NCBI GenBank assembly: GCA_030533445.1
Contig: JARPUW010000025.1
Location: 496,001 to 560,000, forward strand
DNA from: Cyprinodon diabolis
Lineage: Eukaryota > Chordata > Actinopteri > Cyprinodontiformes > Cyprinodontidae
Length of the DNA stretch: 64,000 nt
Direction of reading: 5' to 3'
Both the position numbers and the translations under genes were made by a program. Shown here in pieces: positions 51,410 through 63,000 of this stretch (its first letter is position 1; each line of letters begins with the position of its first letter). The notes under the pieces were generated by a model. That model had not been told where the DNA came from. It did not search any database and saw only the letters and a list, made by a program, of their open reading frames with translations.

Positions 51410-53889
51410 AACTAACAATATAAAGTAGATATGAGCAGATGTTTTTGCTTCCAAGCTTCAAATCAGAGGTTGAGGCCAAAACGCTCATTTCACAGTGAGA
51501 TAATGCCATTTTGGCCTCTGGAGTTGTAAGAGACAAACCATTAATGATACAGCCATGATCTTTTCTGGCAATCATCTAGAGCTGAAAACTAACAATATAA
51601 AGTAGATTTGAGCAGATGTTTTTGGTTCCAAGCTTCAAAACAGAAGTTGAGGCCAAAACGCTCTTTTCACAGTGAGATAATGCCATTTTGGCCTCTGGAG
51701 TTGTAACAGACAAACCATTAATGATACAGCCATGATCTTTTCTGGCAATCATCTAGAGCTGAAAACTAACAATATAAAGTAGATTTGAGCAGATGTTTTT
51801 GGTTACAAGCTTCAAAACAGAAGGTTGAGGCCAAAACGCTCTTTTCACAGTGAGATAATGCCATTTTGGCCTCTGGAGTTGTAACAGACAAACCATTAAT
51901 GATACAGCCATGATCTTTTCTGGTAATCATCTAGAGCTGAAAACTAACAATATAAAGTAGATTTGAGCAGATGTTTATGGTTCCAAGCTTCAAAACAGAA
52001 GTTGAGGCCAAAACGCTCATTTCACAGTGAGATAATGCCATTTTGGCCTCTGGAGTTGTAACAGACAAACCATTAATGATACAGCCATGATCTTTTCTGG
52101 CAATCATCTAGAGCTGAAAACTAACAATATAAAGTATATTTGAGCAGATGTTTATGGTTCCAAGCTTCAAAACAGAAGTTGAGGCCAAAACGCTCATTTC
52201 ACAGTGAGATAATGCCATTTTGGCCTCTGGAGTTGTAACAGACAAACCATTAATGATACAGCCATGATCTTTTCTGGCAATCATCTAGTGCTGAAAACTA
52301 ACAATATAAAGTAGATTTGAGCAGATGTTTTTGGTTCCAAGCTTCAAAACAGAAGGTGAGGCCAAAACGCTCTTTTCACAGTGAGATAATGCCATTTTGG
52401 CCTCTGGAGTTGTAACAGACAAACCATTAATGATACAGCCATGATCTTTTCTGGCAATAATCTAGTGCTGAAAACTAACAATATAAAGTAGATTTGAGCA
52501 GATGTTTTTGGTTCCAAGCTTCAAAACAGAAGGTGAGGCCAAAACGCTCTTTTCACAGTGAGATAATGCCATTTTGGCCTCTGGAGTTGTAACAGACAAA
52601 CCATTAATGATACAGCCATGATCTTTTCTGGCAATCATCTAGTGCTGAAAACTAACAATATAAAGTAGATTTGAGCAGATGTTTTTGGTTCCAAGCTTCA
52701 AAACAGAAGGTGAGGCCAAAACGCTCTTTTCACAGTGAGATAATGCCATCTTGGCCTCTGGAGTTGTAACAGACAAACCATTAATGATACAGCCATGATC
52801 TTTTCTGGCAATCATCTAGAGCTGAAAACTAACAATATAAAGTAGATTTGAGCAGATGTTTTTGGTTCCAAGCTTCAAAACAGAAGTTGAGGCCAAAACG
52901 CTCTTTTCACAGTGAGATAATGCCATTTTGGCCTCTGGAGTTGTAACAGACAAACCATTAATGATACAGCCATGATCTTTTCTGGCAATCATCTAGAGCT
53001 GAAAACTAACAATATAAAGTAGATTTGAGCAGATGTTTATGGTTCCAAGCTTCAAAACAGAAGTTGAGGCCAAAACGCTCATTTCACAGTGAGATAATGC
53101 CATTTTGGCCTCTGGAGTTGTAACAGACAAACCATTAATGATACAGCCATGATCTTTTCTGGCAATCATCTAGTGCTGAAAACTAACAATATAAAGTAGA
53201 TTTGAGCAGATGTTTTTGGTTCCAAGCTTCAAAACAGAAGTTGAGGCCAAAACGTTCTTTTCACAGTGAGATAATGCCATTTTGGCCTTTGGAGTTGTAA
53301 CAGACAAACCATTAATGATACAGCCATGATCTTTTCTGGCAATCATCTAGAGCTGAAAACGAACAATATAAAGTAGATTTGAGCAGATGTTTTTGGTTAC
53401 AAGCTTCAAAACAGAAGGTTGAGGCCAAAACGCTCTTTTCACAGTGAGATAATGCCATTTTGGCCTCTGGAGTTGTAACAGACAAACCATTAATGATACA
53501 GCCATGATCTTTTCTGGCAATCATCTAGAGCTGAAAACTAACAATATAAAGTAGATTTGAGCAGATGTTTTTGGTTCCAAGCTTCAAAACAGAAGTTGAG
53601 GCCAAAACGCTCTTTTCACAGTGAGATAATGCCATTTTGGCCTCTGGAGTTGTAACAGACAAACCATTAATGATACAGCCATGATCTTTTCTGGCAATCA
53701 TCTAGAGCTGAAAACTAACAATATAAAGTAGATTTGAGCAGATGTTTTTGGTTCCAAGCTTCAAAACAGAAGTTGAGGCCAAAACGCTCTTTTCACAGTG
53801 AGATAATGCCATTTTGGCCTCTGGAGTTGTAACAGACAAACCATTAATGATACAGCCATGATCTTTTCTGGCAATCATCTAGAGCTGAA

Positions 53890-56373
53890 AACTAACAATA
53901 TAAAGTAGATATGAGCAGATGTTTTTGCTTCCAAGCTTCAAATCAGAGGTTGAGGCCAAAACGCTCATTTCACAGTGAGATAATGCCATTTTGGCCTCTG
54001 GAGTTGTAACAGACAAACCATTAATGATACAGCCATGATCTTTTCTGGCAATCATCTAGAGCTGAAAACTAACAATATAAAGTAGATTTGAGCAGATGTT
54101 TTTGGTTCCAAGCTTCAAAAAAGAAGTTGAGGCCAAAACGCTCTTTTCACAGTGAGATAATGCCATTTTGGCCTCTGGAGTTGTAACAGACAAACCATTA
54201 ATGATACAGCCATGATCTTTTCTGGCAATCATCTAGAGCTGAAAACTAACAATATAAAGTAGATTTGAGCAGATCTTTTTTGTTACAAGCTTCAAAACAG
54301 AAGGTTGAGGCCAAAACGCTCTTTTCACAGTGAGATAATGCCATTTTGGCCTCTGGAGTTGTAACAGACAAACCATTAATGATACAGCCATGATCTTTTC
54401 TGGCAATCATCTAGAGCTGAAAACTAACAATATAAAGTAGATTTGAGCAGATCTTTTTTGTTACAAGCTTCAAAACAGAAGGTTGAGGCCAAAACGCTCT
54501 TTTCACAGTGAGATAATGCCATTTTGGCCTCTGGAGTTGTAACAGACAAACCATTAATGATACAGCCATGATCTTTTCTGGCAATCATCTAGAGCTGAAA
54601 ACTAACAATATAAAGTAGATTTGAGCAGATGTTTATGGTTCCAAGCTTCAAAACAGAAGTTGAGGCCAAAACGCTCATTTCACCCTGAGATAATGCCATT
54701 TTGGCCTCTGGAGTTGTAACAGACAAACCATTAATGATACAGCCATGATCTTTTCTGGCAATCATCTAGAGCTGAAAACTAACAATATAAAGTAGATTTG
54801 AGCAGTTGTTTATGGTTCCAAGCTTCAAAACAGAAGTTGAGGCCAAAACGCTCATTTCACAGTGAGATAATGCCATTTTGGCCTCTGGAGTTGTAACAGA
54901 CAAACCATTAATGATACAGCCATGATCTTTTCTGGCAATCATCTAGTGCTGAAAACTAACAATATAAAGTAGATTTGAGCAGATGTTTTTGGTTCCAAGC
55001 TTCAAAACAGAAGTTGAGGCCAAAACGCTCTTTTCACAGTGAGATAATGCCATTTTGGCCTCTGGAGTTGTAACAGACAAACCATTAATGATACAGCCAT
55101 GATCTTTTCTGGCAATCATCTAGAGCTGAAAACTAACAATATAAAGTAGATTTGAGCAGATGTTTTTGGTTCCAAGCTTCAAAACAGAAGTTGAGGCCAA
55201 AACGCTCTTTTCACAGTGAGATAATGCCATTTTGGCCTCTGGAGTTGTAACAGACAAACCATTAATGATACAGCCATGATCTTTTCTGGCAATCATCTAG
55301 AGCTGAAAACTAACAATATATACAGTAGATATGAGCAGATGTTTTTGCTTCCAAGCTTCAAATCAGAGGTTGAGGCCAAAACGCTCATTTCACAGTGAGA
55401 TAATGCCATTTTGGCCTCTGGAGTTGTAACAGACAAACCATTAATGATACAGCCATGATCTTTTCTGGCAATCATCTAGAGCTGAAAACTAACAATATAA
55501 AGTAGATTTGAGCAGATGTTTTTGGTTCCAAGCTTCAAAAAAGAAGTTGAGGCCAAAACGCTCTTTTCACAGTGAGATAATGCCATTTTGGCCTCTGGAG
55601 TTGTAACAGACAAACCATTAATGATACAGCCATGATCTTTTCTGGCAATCATCTAGAGCTGAAAACTAACAATATAAAGTAGATTTGAGCAGATCTTTTT
55701 TGTTACAAGCTTCAAAACAGAAGGTTGAGGCCAAAACGCTCTTTTCACAGTGAGATAATGCCATTTTGGCCTCTGGAGTTGTAACAGACAAACCATTAAT
55801 GATACAGCCATGATCTTTTCTGGCAATCATCTAGAGCTGAAAACTAACAATATAAAGTAGATTTGAGCAGATCTTTTTTGTTACAAGCTTCAAAACAGAA
55901 GGTTGAGGCCAAAACGCTCTTTTCACAGTGAGATAATGCCATTTTGGCCTCTGGAGTTGTAACAGACAAACCATTAATGATACAGCCATGATCTTTTCTG
56001 GCAATCATCTAGAGCTGAAAACTAACAATATAAAGTAGATTTGAGCAGATGTTTATGGTTCCAAGCTTCAAAACAGAAGTTGAGGCCAAAACGCTCATTT
56101 CACCCTGAGATAATGCCATTTTGGCCTCTGGAGTTGTAACAGACAAACCATTAATGATACAGCCATGATCTTTTCTGGCAATCATCTAGAGCTGAAAACT
56201 AACAATATAAAGTAGATTTGAGCAGTTGTTTATGGTTCCAAGCTTCAAAACAGAAGTTGAGGCCAAAACGCTCATTTCACAGTGAGATAATGCCATTTTG
56301 GCCTCTGGAGTTGTAACAGACAAACCATTAATGATACAGCCATGATCTTTTCTGGCAATCATCTAGTGCTGAA
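53890..56373 (+). repeat. local tandem duplication, now with an 8-monomer period (1418 bp)
   Basis: This corresponds to the 1241-bp duplication at 34744. S1' starts at 53890 and again at 55308, 1418 bp apart instead of 1241, because two B monomers (54954 and 55131) precede the second S1' where the other copy has one. Confidence 0.87.
55308..55486 (+). repeat. 179-bp S1' monomer with 2-bp gain
   Basis: Near its start it reads aatatatacagtag where other S1' copies read aatataaagtag, a net gain of two bases. The change shifts the minus-strand frame and explains the isolated 60-codon open frame at 55293-55475. Confidence 0.9.
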
Positions 56374-59300
56374 AACTAACAATATAAAGTAGATTTGAGC
56401 AGATGTTTTTGGTTCCAAGCTTCAAAACAGAAGTTGAGGCCAAAACGCTCTTTTCACAGTGAGATAATGCCATTTTGGCCTCTGGAGTTGTAACAGACAA
56501 ACCATTAATGATACAGCCATGATATTTTCTGGCAATCATCTAGTGCTGAAAACTAACAATATAAAGTAGATTTGAGCAGATGTTTTTGGTTCCAAGCTTC
56601 AAAACAGAAGGTGAGGCCAAAACGCTCTTTTCACAGTGAGATAATGCCATTTTGGCCTCTGGAGTTGTAACAGACAAACCATTAATGATACAGCCATGAT
56701 CTTTTCTGGCAATCATCTAGTGCTGAAAACTAACAATATAAAGTAGATTTGAAAAGATGTTTTTGGTTCCAAGCTTCAAAACAGAAGTTGAGGCCAAAAC
56801 GCTCTTTTCACAGTGAGATAATGCCATTTTGGCCTCTGGAGTTGTAACAGACAAACCATTAATGATACAGCCATGATCTTTTCTGGCAATCATCTAGAGC
56901 TGAAAACGAACAATATAAAGTAGATTTGAGCAGATGTTTTTGGTTACAAGCTTCAAAACAGAAGGTTTAGGCCAAAACGCTCTTTTTACAGTGAGATAAT
57001 GCCATTTTGGCCTCTGGAGTTGTAACAGACAAACCATTAATGATACAGCCATGATCTTTTCTGGCAATCATCTAGAGCTGAAAACTAACAATATAAAGTA
57101 GATTTGAGCAGATGTTTTTGCTTCCAAGCTTCAAAACAGAAGTTGAGGCCAAAACGCTCTTTTCACAGTGAGATAATGCCATTTTGGCCTCTGGAGTTGT
57201 AACAGACAAACCATTAATGATACAGCCATGATCTTTTCTGGCAATCATCTAGAGCTGAAAACTAACAATATAAAGTAGATTTGAGCAGATGTTTATGGTT
57301 CCAAGCTTCAAAACAGAAGTTGAGGCCAAAACGCTCATTTTACAGTGAGATAATGCCATTTTGGCCTCTGGAGTTGTAACAGACAAACCATTAATGATAC
57401 AGCCATGATCTTTTCTGGCAATCATCTAGTGCTGAAAACTAACAATATAAGGTAGATTTGAGCAGATGTTTTTGGTTACAAGCTTCAAAACAGAAGGTTG
57501 AGGCCAAAACGCTCTTTTCACAGTGAGATAATGCCATTTTGGCCTCTGGAGTTGTAACAGACAAACCATTAATGATACAGCCATGATCTTTTCTGGCAAT
57601 CATCTAGAGCTGAAAACTAACAATATAAAGTAGATTTGAGCAGATGTTTTTGGTTCCAAGCTTCAAAACAGAAGTTGAGGCCAAAACGCTCTTTTCACAG
57701 TGAGATAATGCCATTGTGGCCTCTGGAGTTGTAACAGACAAACCATTAATGATACAGCCATGATCTTTTCTGGCAATCATCTAGAGCTGAAAACTAACAA
57801 TATAAAGTAGATTTGAGCAGATGTTTTTGGTTCCAAGCTTCAAAACAGAAGTTGAGGCCAAAACGCTCTTTTCACAGTGAGATAATGCCATTTTGGCCTC
57901 TGGAGTTGTAACAGACAAACCATTAATGATACAGCCATGATCTTTTCTGGCAATCATCTAGAGCTGAAAACTAACAATATAAAGTAGATATGAGCAGATG
58001 TTTTTGGTTCCAAGCTTCAAAACAGAAGTTGAGGCCAAAACGCTCTTTTCACAGTGAGATAATGCCATTTTGGCCTCTGGAGTTGTAACAGACAAACCAT
58101 TAATGATACAGCCATGATCTTTTCTGGCAATCATCTAGTGCTGAAAACTAACAATATAAAGTAGATTTGAGCAGATGTTTTTGGTTCCAAGCTTCAAAAC
58201 AGAAGGTGAGGCCAAAACGCTCTTTTCACAGTGAGATAATGCCATTTTGGCCTCTGGAGTTGTAACAGACAAACCATTAATGATACAGCCATGATCTTTT
58301 CTGGCAATCATCTAGAGCTGAAAACGAACAATATAAAGTAGATTTGAGCAGATGTTTTTGGTTACAAGCTTCAAAACAGAAGGTTGAGGCCAAAACGCTC
58401 TTTTTACAGTGAGATAATGCCATTTTGGCCTCTGGAGTTGTAACAGACAAACCATTAATGATACAGCCATGATCTTTTCTGGCAATCATCTAGAGCTGAA
58501 AACTAACAATATAAAGTAGATTTGAGCAGATGTTTTTGCTTCCAAGCTTCAAAACAGAAGTTGAGGCCAAAACGCTCTTTTCACAGTGAGATAATGCCAT
58601 TTTGGCCTCTGGAGTTGTAACAGACAAACCATTAATGATACAGCCATGATCTTTTCTGGCAATCATCTAGAGCTGAAAACTAACAATATAAAGTAGATTT
58701 GAGCAGATGTTTTTGGTTCCAAGCTTCAAAACAGAAGTTGAGGCCAAAACGCTCATTTTACAGTGAGATAATGCCATTTTGGCCTCTGGAGTTGTAACAG
58801 ACAAACCATTAATGATACAGCCATGATCTTTTCTGGCAATAATCTAGTGCTGAAAACTAACAATATAAAGTAGATTTGAGCAGATGTTTTTGGTTCCAAG
58901 CTTCAAAACAGAAGTTGAGGCCAAAACGCTCTTTTCACAGTGAGATAATGCCATTTTGGCCTCTGGAGTTGTAACAGACAAACCATTAATGATACAGCCA
59001 TGATCTTTTCTGGCAATCATCTAGTGCTGAAAACTAACAATATAAAGTAGATTTGAGCAGATGTTTTTGGTTCCAAGCTTCAAAACAGAAGTTGAGGCCA
59101 AAACGCTCTTTTCACAGTGAGATAATGCCATTTTGGCCTCTGGAGTTGTAACAGACAAACCATTAATGATACAGCCATGATCTTTTCTGGCAATCATCTA
59201 GAGCTGAAAACTAAAAATATAAAGTAGATTTGAGCAGATGTTTTTGGTTACAAGCTTCAAAACAGAAGGTTGAGGCCAAAACGCTCTTTTCACAGTGAGA

Positions 59301-59919
59301 TAATGCCATTTTGGCCTCTGGAGTTGTAACAGACAAACCATTAATGATACAGCCATGATCTTTTCTGGCAATCATCTAGAGCTGAAAACGAACAATATAA
59401 AGTAGATTTGAGCAGATGTTTTTGGTTACAAGCTTCAAAACAGAAGGTTGAGGCCAAAACGCTCTTTTCACAGTGAGATAATGCCATTTTGGCCTCTGGA
59501 GTTGTAACAGACAAACCATTAATGATACAGCCATGATCTTTTCTGGCAATCATCTAGAGCTGAAAACTAACAATATAAAGTAGATTTGAGCAGATGTTTT
59601 TGGTTCCAAGCTTCAAAACAGAAGTTGAGGCCAAAACGCTCTTTTCACAGTGAGATAATGCCATTTTGGCCTCTGGAGTTGTAACAGACAAACCATTAAT
59701 GATACAGCCATGATCTTTTCTGGCAATCATCTAGAGCTGAAAACTAACAATATAAAGTAGATTTGAGCAGATGTTTTTGGTTACAAGCTTCAAAACAGAA
59801 GGTTGAGGCCAAAACGTTCTTTTCACAGTGAGATAATGCCATTTTGGCCTTTGGAGTTGTAACAGACAAACCATTAATGATACAGCCATGATCTTTTCTG
59901 GCAATCATCTAGAGCTGAA

Positions 59920-60096
59920 CACTAACAATATAAAGTAGATTTGAGCAGATGTTTATGGTTCCAAGCTTCAAAACAGAAGTTGAGGCCAAAACGCTCATTT
60001 CACAGTGAGATAATGCCATTTTGGCCTCTGGAGTTGTAACAGACAAACCATTAATGATACAGCCATTATCTTTTCTGGCAATCATCTAGTGCTGAA
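59920..60096 (+). repeat. fused C monomer (single C in place of a C-C' pair)
   Basis: Equivalent places (40595-40948, 46269-46622) hold two C monomers, the second with G148T and A171T. Here one monomer has the leading neighbour of the first and the G148T/A171T tail of the second, so one 177-bp unit was lost by exchange between neighbours. It also has a private A1C (gctgaaCactaac). Confidence 0.87.
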
Positions 60097-63000
60097 AACT
60101 AACAATATAAAGTAGATTTGAGCAGATGTTTTTGGTTCCAAGCTTCAAAACAGAAGTTGAGGCCAAAACGCTCTTTTCACAGTGAGATAATGCCATTTTG
60201 GCCTTTGGAGTTGTAACAGACAAACCATTAATGATACAGCCATGATCTTTTCTGGCAATCATCTAGAGCTGAAAACGAACAATATAAAGTAGATTTGAGC
60301 AGATGTTTTTGGTTACAAGCTTCAAAACAGAAGGTTGAGGCCAAAACGCTCTTTTCACAGTGAGATAATGCCATTTTGGCCTCTGGAGTTGTAACAGACA
60401 AACCATTAATGATACAGCCATGATCTTTTCTGGCAATCATCTAGTGCTGAAAACTAACAATATAAAGTAGATTTGAGCAGATGTTTTTGGTTCCAAGCTT
60501 CAAAACAGAAGTTGAGGCCAAAACGCTCTTTTCACAGTGAGATAATGCCATTTTGGCCTCTGGAGTTGTAACAGACAAACAATTAATGATACAGCCATGA
60601 TCTTTTCTGGCAATCATCTAGAGCTGAAAACTAACAATATAAAGTAGATTTGAGCAGAAGTTTTTGGTTCCAAGCTTCAAAACAGAAGTTGAGGCCAAAA
60701 CGCTCTTTTCACAGTGAGATAATGCCATTTTGGCCTCTGGAGTTGTAACAGACAAACCATTAATGATACAGCCATGATCTTTTCTGGCAATCATCTAGAG
60801 CTGAAAACGAACAATAAAAAGTAGATTTGAGCAGATGTTTTTGGTTACAAGCTTCAAAACAGAAGGTTGAGGCCAAAACGCTCTTTTCACAGTGAGATAA
60901 TGCCATTTTGGCCTCTGGAGTTGTAACAGACAAACCATTAATGATACAGCCATGATCTTTTCTGGCAATCATCTAGAGCTGAAAACTAACAATATAAAGT
61001 AGATTTGAGCAGATGTTTTTGGTTACAAGCTTCAAAACAGAAGGTTGAGGCCAAAACGCTCTTTTCACAGTGAGATAATGCCATTTTGGCCTCTGGAGTT
61101 GTAACAGACAGACCATTAATGATACAGCCATGATCTTTTCTGGCAATCATCTAGAGCTGAAAACTAACAATATAAAGTAGATTTGAGCAGATGTTTTTGG
61201 TTCCAAGCTTCGAAACAGAAGTTGAGGCCAAAACGCTCTTTTCACAGTGAGATAATGCCATTTTGGCCTCTGGAGTTGTAACAGACAAACCATTAATGAT
61301 ACAGCCATGATCTTTTCTGGCAATCATCTAGAGCTGAAAACTAACAATATAAAGTAGATTTGAGCAGATGTTTTTGGTTACAAGCTTCAAAACAGAAGTT
61401 GAGGCCAAAACGCTCATTTCACAGTGAGATAATGCCATTTTGGCCTCTGGAGTTGTAACAGACAAACCATTAATGATACAGCCATGATCTTTTCTGGCAA
61501 TCATCTAGAGCTGAAAACTAACAATATAAAGTAGATTTGAGCAGATGTTTTTGGTTACAAGCTTCAAAACAGAAGTTGAGGCCAAAACGCTCTTTTCACA
61601 GTGAGATAATGCCATTTTGGCCTCTGGAGTTGTAACAGACAAACCATTAATGATACAGCCATGATCTTTTCTGGCAATCATCTAGAGCTGAAAACTAACA
61701 ATATAAAGTAGATTTGAGCAGATGTTTTTGGTTACAAGCTTCAAAACAGAAGGTTGAGGCCAAAACGCTCTTTTCACAGTGAGATAATGCCATTTTGGCC
61801 TCTGGAGTTGTAACAGACAAACCATTAATGATACAGCCATGATCTTTTCTGGCAATCATCTAGAGCTGAAAACTAACAATATAAAGTAGATTTGAGCAGA
61901 TGTTTTTGGTTCCAAGCTTCAAAACAGAAGTTGAGGCCAAAACGCTCTTTTCACAGTGAGATAATGCCATTTTGGCCTCTGGAGTTGTAACAGACAAACC
62001 ATTAATGATACAGCCATGATCTTTTCTGGCAATCATCTAGTGCTGAAAACTAACAATATAAAGTAGATTTGAGCAGATGTTTTTGGTTCCAAGCTTCAAA
62101 ACAGAAGTTGAGGCCAAAACGTTCTTTTCACAGTGAGATAATGCCATTTTGGCCTTTGGAGTTGTAACAGACAAACCATTAATGATACAGCCATGATCTT
62201 TTCTGGCAATCATCTAGAGCTGAAAACGAACAATATAAAGTAGATTTGAGCAGATGTTTTTGGTTCCAAGCTTCAAAACAGAAGTTGAGGCCAAAACGCT
62301 CTTTTCACAGTGAGATAATGCCATTTTGGCCTCTGGAGTTGTAACAGACAAACCATTAATGATACAGCCATGATCTTTTCTGGCAATCATCTAGAGCTGA
62401 AAACTAACAATATAAAGTAGATTTGAGCAGATGTTTTTGGTTACAAGCTTCAAAACAGAAGGTTGAGGCCAAAACGCTCTTTTCACAGTGAGATAATGCC
62501 ATTTTGGCCTCTGGAGTTGTAACAGACAGACCATTAATGATACAGCCATGATCTTTTCTGGCAATCATCTAGAGCTGAAAACTAACAATATAAAGTAGAT
62601 TTGAGCAGATGTTTTTGGTTCCAAGCTTCGAAACAGAAGTTGAGGCCAAAACGCTCTTTTCACAGTGAGATAATGCCATTTTGGCCTCTGGAGTTGTAAC
62701 AGACAAACCATTAATGATACAGCCATGATCTTTTCTGGCAATCATCTAGAGCTGAAAACTAACAATATAAAGTAGATTTGAGCAGATGTTTTTGGTTACA
62801 AGCTTCAAAACAGAAGTTGAGGCCAAAACGCTCATTTCACAGTGAGATAATGCCATTTTGGCCTCTGGAGTTGTAACAGACAAACCATTAATGATACAGC
62901 CATGATCTTTTCTGGCAATCATCTAGTGCTGAAAACTAACAATATAAAGTAGATTTGAGCAGATGTTTTTGGTTACAAGCTTCAAAACAGAAGTTGAGGC

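Larger units (their letters stand above)
48219..59919 (+). repeat. 66-monomer, 11701-bp large-scale unit
   Basis: The series from 48219 starts again at 59920, 11701 bp and 66 monomers later, and stays in register to 63110. Markers include C130A at 48751/60452, T31A at 48928/60629, T12A at 49105/60806 and the two K(A127G)-R-D-E sets. From 63111 the second cycle carries one additional E monomer (G148A). The unit contains the block-7 sequence plus most of the 51410 segment. Only the start of the second cycle is in the window, so whether this is a true long-range period cannot be settled here. Confidence 0.75.
51410..60451 (+). repeat. second copy of the 32264-41303 segment
   Basis: It repeats 32264-41303 monomer by monomer, including G19T, C164A, C55A, A85C/G86C, G63T, T102G and C7A. 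Three changes stand out: an extra B monomer in 54954-55307; an S1' of 179 bp at 55308 (tac in place of a, near 55320); and fusion of the two C monomers into one at 59920-60096. The offset between copies is 19146 bp at the start, 19325 in the middle and 19148 at the end, which follows from these three events. Confidence 0.88.

Noticed and set aside
55293..55475. 60-codon minus-strand open frame
   Set aside because: It is caused by the 2-bp gain in the 179-bp monomer at 55308. It starts like the 70-codon frames and then runs into a different frame; no support for coding.
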